Origin: Streptomyces sp. ITFR-16 | GTDB lineage: Bacteria; Actinomycetota; Actinomycetes; Streptomycetales; Streptomycetaceae | Direction: 5' to 3' | Length of the DNA stretch: 64,000 bases | Assembly (NCBI RefSeq): GCF_031844705.1 | Contig: NZ_CP134609.1 | Coordinates: 5,704,001-5,768,000, forward strand | In this document: positions 43,996-53,032 of the stretch, one piece after another | How the letters are laid out: each line of letters opens with the position of its first letter | How positions within the stretch are numbered: position 1 is the first letter of the stretch | Notes under the pieces: model-generated | What the model was told of the DNA's origin: nothing | Database searches by the model: none | What the model saw: only the letters and a program-made list of their open reading frames with translations | Made by a program: the position numbers and the translations under genes

Positions 43996-44766
43996 TCAGC
44001 CCACCCGGAAGGTGCCGGGCGTCGTGCCGGTCGTCCGCCGGAACGCCGCTCCGAAGGCGCTCGCCGAGCGGTAGCCGACCGCGTCCGCCACCGTGTCGAC
44101 GTCGAACCCGCTCGAAAGGAGCCGCACCGCGTGCTGCGCCCGCACCCCGGCCACCCAGCGGGCGAAGCTCGTCCCCGTCTCCGCCTGGAACGCGCGGGTC
44201 AGGGTGCGGGCGCTGCACCCGAGGGCGGACGCCCAGTCGGTCAGCGTCCGCTGGTCGGCGGGGTCGGCCCGGACCGCGTCCGCGATCGGCCGCAGCAGCG
44301 CGGAGGTGGGCAGCTGCACCAGCAGCGCCCGGGGCGAGGGGTGCAGCACATCGAGGATCATCGCCTCGGTCACGGCCCGCGAACGCGCCGGCAGGTCCGC
44401 CTGCTCCAGCCGCTCCAGCAGCAGCCGGAGCAGCGGGGTGATGTCCACCGCCACCGGCTCGTCCGGCAGTGCCGAGACGGTGCCGTGCCGGAAGAAGTGC
44501 GCCCGGTACGAGGTGCCCGCGACCGCGGAGGCCGAGTGCAGCTGTCCCGCCGGCATCCACAGCCCCAGCGACGGCGTGATGCACCACACCTGGGTCCCCA
44601 CCACGGCCGTGGACGCGCCGTGCTCGTTCCACAGCAGCTCGTGCCAGGGGTGGGAGTGCGCGTTCCAGACCGTGTCGGCGGCCACGGCCTCCTCGTACCC
44701 GTGGATCACGAAGGGCACGTCCACCTCGCCGGCGGCGAGCGTCGGCAGCTCCCTGGTGACACGCAT
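43996..44766 (-). CDS. AraC family transcriptional regulator
   Basis: A 256-residue regulator with a cupin-like N-terminal sensor (SHPWHELLWNEHG, PAGQLHSASA) and a C-terminal pair of helix-turn-helices: LTDWASALGCSARTLTRAFQAETG and VADAVGYRSASAFGAAFRRTTG. It is upstream of the siderophore operon on the same strand and probably activates it in response to the siderophore. The ATG at 44766 has TAGCCT seven bases upstream and no ribosome site, which suggests leaderless transcription. Confidence 0.9.
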   Translation of the reverse strand: MRVTRELPTLAAGEVDVPFVIHGYEEAVAADTVWNAHSHPWHELLWNEHGASTAVVGTQVWCITPSLGLWMPAGQLHSASAVAGTSYRAHFFRHGTVSALPDEPVAVDITPLLRLLLERLEQADLPARSRAVTEAMILDVLHPSPRALLVQLPTSALLRPIADAVRADPADQRTLTDWASALGCSARTLTRAFQAETGTSFARWVAGVRAQHAVRLLSSGFDVDTVADAVGYRSASAFGAAFRRTTGTTPGTFRVG

Positions 44767-44775
44767 ACGAACAGG

Positions 44776-46752
44776 CTAGACGCTGTCCCGGCCGGCCCCC
44801 GACAGCAGATGCAGCCGCAGTGCCAGTTGCAGTTCCAGCGCCCGGTTCGGCTCGTTCCAGTCGGGGCCCAGCAGGACCTGGACGCGGTCCAGCCGCTGCA
44901 CCACCGTGTTCACATGGACGTGCAGTTCGTCCTTGGCCCGGATCAGGCTGCCGCCCGCGCCGAAGTACGCGCTCAGCGTCCGCACCAGATGGGTGCCGCG
45001 CTGGGCGTCGTACTCCAGCAGCGGACCCAGCGTCGCCGCCACGAAGCCGTCGACGTCCTGGGCGTTGCCCAGCACCACGCCGAGGAAGCCGAGTTCGTCC
45101 ACACAGGCGCCCTCGCCGGTGCGCCCCAGCACCCGCATCGCCCGTAGGCAGCGCGTCGCCTCGCCGTAGGCGGCGGCCAGCTCGCGCGGGCCCCGGGCGG
45201 GTCCGGCGGCGGCCACGGTGACCGGGGACTGGGCGAGCTGGCCCAGCTGGGCCGCCGCCGCACGGGCCGCCGCCCCCGCACCGGCGCCGCCGTCCTCGAT
45301 CAGCAGCACCACCGCGCCCGCGTGTTCGGCGCTCACGCCCCGGGTGTCCGCGCCGAACAGATAGCGCATCGCGGCCGGGGCCAGCCGCTCTTGGACGCCC
45401 GTCTCCGCCACGAGCAGCAGATGCGGGCGGTCCAGGTCGATGCCCAGACGCCGTCCGCGCTCGGCGAGCCCCGCCGGGTCGCGGCCGCTGTCGGCCAGCA
45501 GATCGGCGATCAGCTCACCGCGTATCCGGTTCTCCGTCTCGGCCACCGTGCGCCGCAGCAGCAACAGCAGCCCGGTCACCACCGACGAGCGCTCGAACAG
45601 CCGCCGGTCGGAGTCGTCCAGCGGCCGGCTCCGGTGCAGCACCAGACCCGCCAGGAGCTCCTGCCCGGCGAGCACCGCGCAGACCACCCGGCCCTCGCGG
45701 TGCACGGCCCGGGCCCCAGTACGGGACTCCTCGGCCGCCTCCGCCAGCCAGCCGGCGTCCATGCTGTCGGCGGCGAAGCCCGTGCCGTCCGGGCGGACGG
45801 CGGCCAGCGGGCGGCCGCCCGGGTCGTGGATGGTCAGCGGGGAGCCCAGCAGCCCGGCGACGGCCGCCGCCACATCCGTGACGTCCCTGCCCCGCAGCAC
45901 CAGGTCCGTCAGCCGGTCGTGCGACTCCTCGGCCCGCCGCATGGCCGCCGAGTGGGCCCGCACCGAGGCGTTCGCCTCGGCCAGCTCCGCGTTCGCCTCC
46001 GCCAGTTCGGCCAGCGCCGACGTGGTGTCGGCGAGCGCGCGGGCCGTGTCGATGGCGATCGCGGCGTGCGCGGCCAGCGAGCACAGCAGCGCCACCTCGT
46101 CGGGGCTGAAGACCCGGGGCGCCCGGTCGGCCGCGAACAGGACGCCGATCACCTTGCCCGTGCCGCCCCGGCTGGAGCCGAGCAGCAGCGGCACGCCCAG
46201 GATGGCGACCAGCCCCTCGTCCAGCACCCCGGCGTTGATGTTGCGGGTGTGGTGGAAGCGGTCGTCGGTGCGGTAGTCCGGCGTCGCGTAGGGACTGGCC
46301 GTCTGCGCCACCAGCCCGCCGAGCCCCTCGCCCAGCTCCAGGCGCAGCCGCTGGAAGAGCACCGAGACCGAGCCGTCCGTCACCCGCATGTAGGTGTCGC
46401 CCGCCTCCTCGTCCGGGAGGGTCAGATACGCGGTGTCCGTGCCCAGCAGCATCCGGGCCCGCCGCACGATCGCCTTCAGTACGTCGTCCAGATCGCGCGA
46501 GGCGGCCAGGTCGCCCGCCGTGTCGAAGAGCGCGGTGAGCTGGAGCTCGCGGCGCCGGTGCTGGCGCAGCGCGCCCCGGATCCGCAGCGCGCTCGCCGTC
46601 GCCCGCTCCACCTCGGCCAGCTCACCGGCGCCCACCCCGTCCTCCCGCGCCTGCGAGAACACCGCGCCCAGCGCCTCGGCGGGCGCGTCGTCGGCCAGCA
46701 GGTCGAACAGGCGCCGGAGGTGGGGCGCGGCGGAGGGGAGCGGTTCAGACAT
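44776..46752 (-). CDS. GAF/PucR-type transcriptional regulator
   Basis: A 658-residue regulator. A GAF domain covers about residues 65-215 (LQLTALFDTAGDLAASRDLDDVL and PLLLGSSRGG), then a coiled region with ELAEANAELAEANASV. A GGDEF-like CdaR middle domain follows, and a C-terminal PucR helix-turn-helix reads VHVNTVVQRLDRVQVLLGPDW. It follows the 3-hydroxybutyrate dehydrogenase by 50 bases on the same strand, so it may regulate hydroxybutyrate use. The ATG at 46752 has no strong ribosome site. Confidence 0.87.
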   Translation of the reverse strand: MSEPLPSAAPHLRRLFDLLADDAPAEALGAVFSQAREDGVGAGELAEVERATASALRIRGALRQHRRRELQLTALFDTAGDLAASRDLDDVLKAIVRRARMLLGTDTAYLTLPDEEAGDTYMRVTDGSVSVLFQRLRLELGEGLGGLVAQTASPYATPDYRTDDRFHHTRNINAGVLDEGLVAILGVPLLLGSSRGGTGKVIGVLFAADRAPRVFSPDEVALLCSLAAHAAIAIDTARALADTTSALAELAEANAELAEANASVRAHSAAMRRAEESHDRLTDLVLRGRDVTDVAAAVAGLLGSPLTIHDPGGRPLAAVRPDGTGFAADSMDAGWLAEAAEESRTGARAVHREGRVVCAVLAGQELLAGLVLHRSRPLDDSDRRLFERSSVVTGLLLLLRRTVAETENRIRGELIADLLADSGRDPAGLAERGRRLGIDLDRPHLLLVAETGVQERLAPAAMRYLFGADTRGVSAEHAGAVVLLIEDGGAGAGAAARAAAAQLGQLAQSPVTVAAAGPARGPRELAAAYGEATRCLRAMRVLGRTGEGACVDELGFLGVVLGNAQDVDGFVAATLGPLLEYDAQRGTHLVRTLSAYFGAGGSLIRAKDELHVHVNTVVQRLDRVQVLLGPDWNEPNRALELQLALRLHLLSGAGRDSV

Positions 46753-46802
46753 GGCGGCCAGCGTTCGTGGGAGGAGGACGGGGAGGGATCCGGGGAGCGT
46801 CG

Positions 46803-47624
46803 TCAGTTCGCGGTCCAGCCGCCGTCCATCGAGAGCGAGGTGCCCGTGATGTGTCCGGTGCGCGGACCGCACAGCCACAGGACCGCCTCGGCGACGTCCG
46901 CCGGTTCGATCAGCCGCTTGATCGCGCTGCGCTCCAGCATCACCCGCCCCACCACCTCCGCCTCGGAGATGCCGTGCGTCCGGGCCTGGTCGGCGATCTG
47001 GTTCTCGACCAGGGGGGTGCGCACATATCCGGGGCTGACGCAGTTGCTCGTCACCCCGTGCTCCGCCGCTTCGAGCGCGACCACCTTGCTCAGCCCCTCC
47101 AGTGCGTGCTTGGCCGTCACATAGGCCGACTTGTACGGGCTCGCGCGCAGGCCGTGCACCGAGGAGATGTTGACCACGCGCCCCCAGCCGCGTTCGTACA
47201 TGCCCGGCAGGGTCCGGCGCAAGATGCGGAACGGGGTCTCCACCATCACGCGCTGGATCAGCGCGAACCGGTCCGGCGGGAACGCGTGCACCGGGGCCAC
47301 GTGCTGGAGCCCCGCGTTGTTGACGACGACGTCCGCGTCGGCCGGCAGGGTGTCCACCACGGCCGGGTCGGACAGATCGACCACCCAGGCCGTCCCGCCG
47401 ATCTCCTCCGCCAGGCCCTTCGCGGCCTCCCCGGCCTTGTCCACCACATGCACATGGGCGCCGGCGGAGGCGAGCGCCCGCGCACAGGCCCGCCCGATCC
47501 CGCTCGCCGCACCGGTCACCAGCGCGGTGCGTCCGGCCAGGATCGGCTCTGCGGGCAGCTGCGAGGGGCCGCCGCCGGGGAAGGGCGCGGCGGGCTCGTG
47601 ATCCGGTCTGGGGGAAGTCTCCAT
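46803..47624 (-). CDS. 3-Hydroxybutyrate dehydrogenase (SDR family)
   Basis: A 273-residue short-chain dehydrogenase. TGAASGIGRA binds NAD, NNAGLQHVAPV contains the family region of 3-hydroxybutyrate dehydrogenases, and Ser-Tyr-Lys are in NISSVHG and SAYVTAKHALEG. The end (SLSMDGGWTAN) is typical. An extra 25-residue N-terminal tail precedes the fold. It oxidises 3-hydroxybutyrate to acetoacetate. The gene is divergent from a secreted PHB depolymerase, a strong functional match. Confidence 0.88.
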   Translation of the reverse strand: METSPRPDHEPAAPFPGGGPSQLPAEPILAGRTALVTGAASGIGRACARALASAGAHVHVVDKAGEAAKGLAEEIGGTAWVVDLSDPAVVDTLPADADVVVNNAGLQHVAPVHAFPPDRFALIQRVMVETPFRILRRTLPGMYERGWGRVVNISSVHGLRASPYKSAYVTAKHALEGLSKVVALEAAEHGVTSNCVSPGYVRTPLVENQIADQARTHGISEAEVVGRVMLERSAIKRLIEPADVAEAVLWLCGPRTGHITGTSLSMDGGWTAN

Positions 47625-47879
47625 GGCCGTCACCGTAGGTACGCGGCGGCCCGTGTCACACGGCGCCGGTGCACACACCCTCCCGCCCCGGCATGGTTGC
47701 GGCGTACATGGTGCCGCTCCCCGCCGGGGCGCCGCGGCGGGGACCGCGCGGGCCGCGCAAGGGACCCGCCGCACACACCCCGCACCCGCCGGTGTCCGCC
47801 TGCCACATGGGCGCGCGGGACGGCTGCTCGTAGGTTCCGGCAGCAGCCCCACCCCCGCACACCGACCAGGGAGGCACCC
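47625..47879. promoter_or_regulatory. Divergent promoter region of the PHB module
   Basis: These 255 bases hold no gene. CACACACCC occurs at 47672-47680 and again at 47772-47780, spaced exactly 100 bases apart, and may be part of a regulator site. Promoters for depolymerase and dehydrogenase must lie here. Confidence 0.35.
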
Positions 47880-49355
47880 GTGCGCCCATCGATCCTGAGA
47901 CGTCTTCTCCGCCGCGTCGCGTCCACGGCCGCGCTCGGCCTGCTCGCGGCGACGCTGAGCACCGCGGCCGGCGCCCAGCCCGCCGCCGCGGCCGCCGGCC
48001 TCCAGCAGGTCACCGGCTTCGGCTCCAACCCCGGCAATCTCCAGATGTACGCCTACACCCCGGCCGGTCTTCCCGCGAACGCGCCGCTGGTCGTCGCCCT
48101 GCACGGCTGCACCCAGACGGCGAACGCGTACTACACCAACTCCGGCTGGCCGAAGTTCGCCGACAGCTGGGGCTTCTCCGTCGTCTTCCCGCAGACCACC
48201 TCCGCGAACAACGCGCTGTCCTGCTTCGGCTGGTTCGACCCGGCCGAGGACACCCGGGGCAAGGGCGAGGCCGCCTCCGTCGTGCAGATGGTCGAGTACG
48301 CGAAGCAGCACTACGGCTCCGACGGCCGCCGGGTGTACGTCACCGGGCTCTCGGCGGGCGGCGGGATGACCGCGGACCTGCTGGCGGCCTACCCCGACGT
48401 GTTCGCGGGCGGCTCGGTGGCCTCCGGGCTGCCGGCCCAGTGCGCGACGAGCCAGGCGGCCGCCTCGGGCTGCCAGACCGGCCCGCAGAAGCTGACGCCC
48501 GCCCAGTGGGGCGACAAGGTCCGGGCCGCCTATCCCGGCTACAGCGGTCCCTGGCCCCGGGTGGCGATCTGGCAGGGCACCTCGGACTACACGGTCTACC
48601 CGGCCAACGCGACGGCCCTGCGCGACCAGTGGACGGACGTCTGGGGCATCGGCCAGACCCCGTCGTCCACCGACACCCTGCCGGGCAACACCACCCGCAG
48701 CGTCTACAACGACGCCTCGGGGAACCCGGCCGTGGAGACGTACTCCGTCTCCGGCATGGGCCACGGCCTGCCGGTCAGTCCGGGCTCGGGCGGCCAGCAG
48801 TGCGGGACCACGGCCGCCTACTTCCTGAGCGCGATCTGCTCGACGTACTACACGGGCGTCTTCTGGGGCCTGGACGGGGGCGGCTCCGACCCCGGCGACG
48901 GCCGGCTGCCGGCCCCCGGGGGCGTGAGCGTCACCGGCACCACCGGCACCACGGCCTCCCTGTCCTGGAACGCCGTCCAGGGGGCCGCCTCCTACGCCCT
49001 CTACCGGGACGGGGCCCAGGTCGCCTCGCCCACCGGCACGTCGTACACGGACACCGGCCTCACCGCCGGGACCGCCTACCGCTACACCGTGGCGGCCGTG
49101 GACGGATCGGGCACGGCGGGCACCGCGTCGGCCCAGGTGACGGTGACCACCACCGGAGGCGGCACCCCGGCCCAGTGCTGGACCGCGACCAACTACGCCC
49201 AGGTCGCGGCGGGCCGGGCCCACACCAGCGGCGGATACGTCTACGCCAACGGCTCGGAGCAGAACATGGGCCTGTACAACGTCTTCGTCACCCACACCCT
49301 CAAGGAGTCACCCGCGGGGTACTTCGTGATCGCGGACAGCGGCTGCACCGGCTGA
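47880..49355 (+). CDS. Secreted PHB depolymerase-type esterase with FN3 domain
   Basis: A 491-residue precursor. After a signal peptide ending AAGAQPAAAAA lies an alpha/beta-hydrolase domain (about residues 45-335) with the lipase box GLSAGGG, an oxyanion-hole region ALHGCTQT, and the distal His in SGMGHGLPV. An FN3 domain (PAPGGVSVTGTTG to VTVTT) comes next, then a 60-residue C-terminal module that is probably substrate-binding. This is the plan of extracellular short-chain PHB depolymerases. The start is GTG at 47880 with GGGAGG. Confidence 0.87.
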   Translation: MRPSILRRLLRRVASTAALGLLAATLSTAAGAQPAAAAAGLQQVTGFGSNPGNLQMYAYTPAGLPANAPLVVALHGCTQTANAYYTNSGWPKFADSWGFSVVFPQTTSANNALSCFGWFDPAEDTRGKGEAASVVQMVEYAKQHYGSDGRRVYVTGLSAGGGMTADLLAAYPDVFAGGSVASGLPAQCATSQAAASGCQTGPQKLTPAQWGDKVRAAYPGYSGPWPRVAIWQGTSDYTVYPANATALRDQWTDVWGIGQTPSSTDTLPGNTTRSVYNDASGNPAVETYSVSGMGHGLPVSPGSGGQQCGTTAAYFLSAICSTYYTGVFWGLDGGGSDPGDGRLPAPGGVSVTGTTGTTASLSWNAVQGAASYALYRDGAQVASPTGTSYTDTGLTAGTAYRYTVAAVDGSGTAGTASAQVTVTTTGGGTPAQCWTATNYAQVAAGRAHTSGGYVYANGSEQNMGLYNVFVTHTLKESPAGYFVIADSGCTG

Positions 49356-49364
49356 GCGCGCCAG

Positions 49365-49400
49365 GGACCGGGTCCGGCGGCGAACTGCCGGACCCGGTCC
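49365..49400. terminator. Bidirectional terminator hairpin
   Basis: GGACCGGGTCCGGC (49365-49378) pairs perfectly with GCCGGACCCGGTCC (49387-49400), loop eight bases, between the convergent depolymerase and alpha/beta hydrolase genes. Confidence 0.85.
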
Positions 49401-49405
49401 GCGCG

Positions 49406-50290
49406 TCAGGCGCGCGCGAGCGCCACCAGCCGGTCGGCGATCTCACGGGCGCCCCGGTCGCCGGTGAGGACCGTGTAGTGGTTCACGTCCTTCACCGCCA
49501 CCGGCTCCACCCGGGTCCCGGACAGGCCGGCGGCGGCGAGCCGGCTCTCGTCGTACAGGCCCTGCTCCTCGTCCATCAGACCGCGCGCCGCCCACAGCAA
49601 AGTGGCGTCGGCGGGCAGCTCGCGCACCGCCGTGAGGACCTCCTCGTCGAAGAGGCCGACGCCGTCCGTGCGGACCGCCTCGATCCGGCAGGTCGAGCGC
49701 AACCGCGGCTCCTCGCCCGTCAGATCGCGCTGGATGTACGCGTCCACCTCGTCCGACCAGGCGCCCGCGAACGCCGGATGCGCCTGCCAGAACGCGCGAT
49801 AGGCCGCCCGGTCCTGGAAGGTCATCGACAGCCGGTCCATCGCCGGGCCGATCACCGCCGTCATCAGCTCGTCGGGCGTCAGATGCGTGGGCGCGGGGAA
49901 GCCGACGCCGCCGTCGACGAGCAGCAGCGGGCCGAACCGTTCCGGATGGCGCACCGCCGCCAGCGCCGCCACGAACGCGCCCATCGAATGGCCCGCCAGC
50001 ACCACCCGGTCCAGGCCCAGGGCCCCGGTCAGGGCGGCGACGTCGTCGGTGTGCGCGGCGATGCCGTACGGGCCGGGCAGGCCCGAACTCCCGGCCCTGC
50101 CCCGCAGGTCCGGCGCGACCAGCGTGACGCGCCCGGCCAGCTGCCGGGCCACCGCGCCCCAGGACAGGGCGTTGGCCGTGATGCCGTGCAGCGCCACCAC
50201 CGTCGGCGCGTCCGGACCGGCGGCCGGCCAGCGCAGCGCGGCCAACGCGCCCCCGTTCACCGGGATGTCGATCTCCTCGTACGGAATCAC
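49406..50290 (-). CDS. Alpha/beta hydrolase
   Basis: A 294-residue alpha/beta hydrolase with oxyanion region ALHGITANALSW, nucleophile elbow AGHSMGAF, and a distal His in VNHYTVLTG. It fits the epoxide/carbon-carbon or ester hydrolase group. The GTG at 50290 overlaps the LivM stop, so it is the last gene of a six-gene transport operon and likely acts on the imported compound. Confidence 0.87.
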   Translation of the reverse strand: MIPYEEIDIPVNGGALAALRWPAAGPDAPTVVALHGITANALSWGAVARQLAGRVTLVAPDLRGRAGSSGLPGPYGIAAHTDDVAALTGALGLDRVVLAGHSMGAFVAALAAVRHPERFGPLLLVDGGVGFPAPTHLTPDELMTAVIGPAMDRLSMTFQDRAAYRAFWQAHPAFAGAWSDEVDAYIQRDLTGEEPRLRSTCRIEAVRTDGVGLFDEEVLTAVRELPADATLLWAARGLMDEEQGLYDESRLAAAGLSGTRVEPVAVKDVNHYTVLTGDRGAREIADRLVALARA

Positions 50291-51402
50291 TGGTCTCCGG
50301 TCTCCTTCCGGTGCGCGACGGCCCTCAGTCGGGACGGCAGCCGGGCCAGGCCGCCCGGCAGCAGATGTACCACGGCCACGAACAGCACGCCCAGCAGGAA
50401 CAGCGGCTGGGAGAGCGGGACGCGGAGCACGGCCGGCAGGTCCGCGACGGTGCCCGAGCCGGCCAGGTCGCCGAGCCGGTGGTCCGCCCAGGTGTAGAGG
50501 ATGCCGCCGACCATCGGGCCCCAGCGGGTGCCCGAGCCGCCCAGCACCACCATCACCAGCAGCGACAGCGTGAAGTCCGATGTGGTCGTCTGCGGGGTGG
50601 AGCCGCCCGTCAGCAGCAGATGCACGATCCCGCCGAGCGCCGCGAGCGCCCCCGCGACGACGAAGGCCGTCAGCTTGAATCCGTACGGCTTCAGGCCCAG
50701 CACCTCCACCCGGCGCTCGTTCTCCTTGATGCCCTCCCAGACGCGCCCGGTGGGGGAGCGGACCGCCCAGTGGACGACGCCCAGGGTGAGGACGAGATAG
50801 GCGAGGGCGATCCAGTAGAGGTTCGCCGTGTTGTCGATGCCGACGAGCGAGGAGGGCAGCAGGTCCGCGGGGGCCGCCCGGCCCTCCTCGCCGCCGGTGA
50901 TGCCGCCGGGGTCCCGGGAGACCAGGATCGAGCCCGCCTGGGCGAAGGCCAGCGTCACCATGGAGAAGCCGATCCCGGTGACGCGCAGGCTCACCGACCC
51001 CAGGACCAGCGCCAGCGCGATGCCGAACAGCAGGCCGAGGAGAGCGGCGAGCGCGAACGGCAGCCCCGCCTCCAGCAGGAAGAGGTTGGTGGCGTAGCTG
51101 CCCGCCGCGAAGTACAGGGCGTGGCCGAACGAGAGGAGCCCGGTGCGCCCGAGCAAAAGGTCGTAGCCGGTGGCCAGGGCGCCGAACAGCAGGCAGGCGG
51201 CCATCAGTTGCAGACTGCCCGCGCTGCCGGGCGGGCCGTCGAGCAGCCCCGGCACCGGCACGGAGCTGAACGGCGCGACCACCAGGACGAGCAGGACGGC
51301 GGCCGGCCACCAGCGCAGCAGCCGTCCCGCCCGGCCGGCGGGTGCCGGGGCGGCTGGAGTGCCGTGCCCGGTGTGTGCGTGTGTCTCGGTGGCGGTGCTC
51401 AC
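50287..51402 (-). CDS. livM: Branched-chain amino acid-type ABC permease LivM
   Basis: A 371-residue permease. The DLLLGRTGLLSFGHALYF segment and VLGGSGTRWGPMVGGI near the C-terminus are diagnostic for LivM. About ten helices. The GTG start overlaps the LivH stop. With LivH it makes the channel. Confidence 0.9.
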   Translation of the reverse strand: MSTATETHAHTGHGTPAAPAPAGRAGRLLRWWPAAVLLVLVVAPFSSVPVPGLLDGPPGSAGSLQLMAACLLFGALATGYDLLLGRTGLLSFGHALYFAAGSYATNLFLLEAGLPFALAALLGLLFGIALALVLGSVSLRVTGIGFSMVTLAFAQAGSILVSRDPGGITGGEEGRAAPADLLPSSLVGIDNTANLYWIALAYLVLTLGVVHWAVRSPTGRVWEGIKENERRVEVLGLKPYGFKLTAFVVAGALAALGGIVHLLLTGGSTPQTTTSDFTLSLLVMVVLGGSGTRWGPMVGGILYTWADHRLGDLAGSGTVADLPAVLRVPLSQPLFLLGVLFVAVVHLLPGGLARLPSRLRAVAHRKETGDQ

Positions 51403-52286
51403 GCGAGCCTCCCGGTCAGTCCGCGCGGCCGGATCAGCAGCAGCACGGCGAGCAGGACGACGACCGCCAGATCGCCGAGTCCCGCCGCGGTGTAGTAGTT
51501 GGCGAACTGCTGGACCAGGCCGATGACCACGGACGCCGCGGCGGTGCCGGTCACCGACCCCATGCCGCCGGTGACCACGACGACGAACGCGAAGATGAGC
51601 AGCGAGGTGCCCTGGCGCGGGTCGACCGAGCCGAAGTACAGCCCGCCGAGCGCTCCGCCGAGTGCGGCGGCGCAGCCCCCGATCGCGAACACCAGCGTGA
51701 ACGCCCTGCGGACGTCGATGCCGAGCGCGGTGACCATCGCCCGGTCCTCGACCCCGGCCCGGACGACGAGACCGTGCCGGGTCCGGCCGAGGAACAGCCG
51801 CAGCGCCACCAGGACCACGACGGCGGCGGCGACCAGCACCACCCGGTTGACCGGGACCTGGGCGCCCAGCAGTCCGAAGGTCCCGGACAGCGCCTCGGGC
51901 CCAGGGAAGGTCCGGGCGTCCGAGCCCCAGACGCCGGAGAGCAGCGCCGGGACGGCGAGCCCGACGCCGACCGTGGCGAGCACCTGCTCGCGCGGCCGGG
52001 TGTAGAGCGGGCGGACGACGCCGAGTTCGAGGAGCACGGCGGCCGCGGTGCCCACCGCCGTACCGAACAGGACCGCCAGGACGAAGCCGGCGCCGCCGGG
52101 GCCCGCGCCGGGCAGATGCCCGGACGCGGCCCACCAGGTGCCGTACGCGCCGATGGACAGCAGGGCCCCGTGCGCGAAGTTGAGGACGTCCATCAGGCCG
52201 AAGATCAGCGAGAGTCCGGACGCGACGAGGAAGTAGAGGGCTCCCAGACCGAGTCCGGTCATGGTGAGCAGCACGAGGGTGGACAT
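51399..52286 (-). CDS. livH: Branched-chain amino acid-type ABC permease LivH
   Basis: A 295-residue permease with GLSLIFGLMDVLNFAHGALL near the N-terminus and VVVTGGMGSVTGT near the end, both LivH landmarks. The ATG shares one base with the LivF stop. Confidence 0.92.
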   Translation of the reverse strand: MSTLVLLTMTGLGLGALYFLVASGLSLIFGLMDVLNFAHGALLSIGAYGTWWAASGHLPGAGPGGAGFVLAVLFGTAVGTAAAVLLELGVVRPLYTRPREQVLATVGVGLAVPALLSGVWGSDARTFPGPEALSGTFGLLGAQVPVNRVVLVAAAVVVLVALRLFLGRTRHGLVVRAGVEDRAMVTALGIDVRRAFTLVFAIGGCAAALGGALGGLYFGSVDPRQGTSLLIFAFVVVVTGGMGSVTGTAAASVVIGLVQQFANYYTAAGLGDLAVVVLLAVLLLIRPRGLTGRLA

Positions 52287-53032
52287 CAGGAATCCGCCTT
52301 CACGGAAGGGGGTGCGGTGACCGGGCCGTGGCCCACGCCGAGCAGCCGGCGGGCCGCCTCGGCGTCACCGAGCAGTTCGGCCGCCGGGCCCCGGTGTGCG
52401 GTCCGGCCGTCGGCGAGGACCACGCAGTGCCCGGCCAGCCGGCGGACGACCGCGAGGTTCTGTTCCACCAGCAGGACCGGCACCGCCTCGGCGGCCCGCT
52501 CCAGCACCTGCGCCACCTCGGTGACCACCTTCGGCGCCAGGCCTTTGGTGGGCTCGTCCGCGATGATCAGCCGGTTGGAGTTGAGCAGAGTGCGGCCGAT
52601 GGCGACCATCTGCTGCTGCCCGCCGGACAGCGTCCCGGCCAACTGACGGGCCCGCTTCCTGAGTTCGGGGAAGAGCTCATGGACCAGCCCGTACGCGGGC
52701 TCGCCCGCGCCGCGCCGCTCGGCCAGCCGCAGGTTCTCCGCCACGGTCAGCCCGGCGAAGACTCCCCGGTCCTCGGGGGCGTAGCCGATGCCGCGCCGGA
52801 CCAGGGCGTGCGTGGGCAGGGCCGCGGTCTCCTCGCCGTCGAGCCGGACACTGCCGGCGCGCGGGACGAGACCGAGGATGCCCAGGACGGTGGTGGTCTT
52901 CCCGGCGCCGTTGCGGCCCAGCAGAGCGGTCACGCCGTGGGCGGCGACGTCCAGGTCGACGCCGTGCAGGATGTGCCGGCCGCCGATCAGGACCCGCAGG
53001 TCCCGCACGGTGAGCAGGGGGTGCCCGCTCAC
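52286..53032 (-). CDS. livF: ABC ATPase LivF
   Basis: A 248-residue ATPase with Walker A GRNGAGKTTT, signature LSGGQQQMVAIGRTLL and the LivF-type Walker B LIIADEPTKGLAPKVV. GTG start overlapping the LivG stop. Confidence 0.92.
   Translation of the reverse strand: MSGHPLLTVRDLRVLIGGRHILHGVDLDVAAHGVTALLGRNGAGKTTTVLGILGLVPRAGSVRLDGEETAALPTHALVRRGIGYAPEDRGVFAGLTVAENLRLAERRGAGEPAYGLVHELFPELRKRARQLAGTLSGGQQQMVAIGRTLLNSNRLIIADEPTKGLAPKVVTEVAQVLERAAEAVPVLLVEQNLAVVRRLAGHCVVLADGRTAHRGPAAELLGDAEAARRLLGVGHGPVTAPPSVKADS

Noticed and set aside
46803..49295. 830-codon minus-strand frame including the dehydrogenase
   Set aside because: The dehydrogenase starts at 47624; the upstream part is antisense to the depolymerase.
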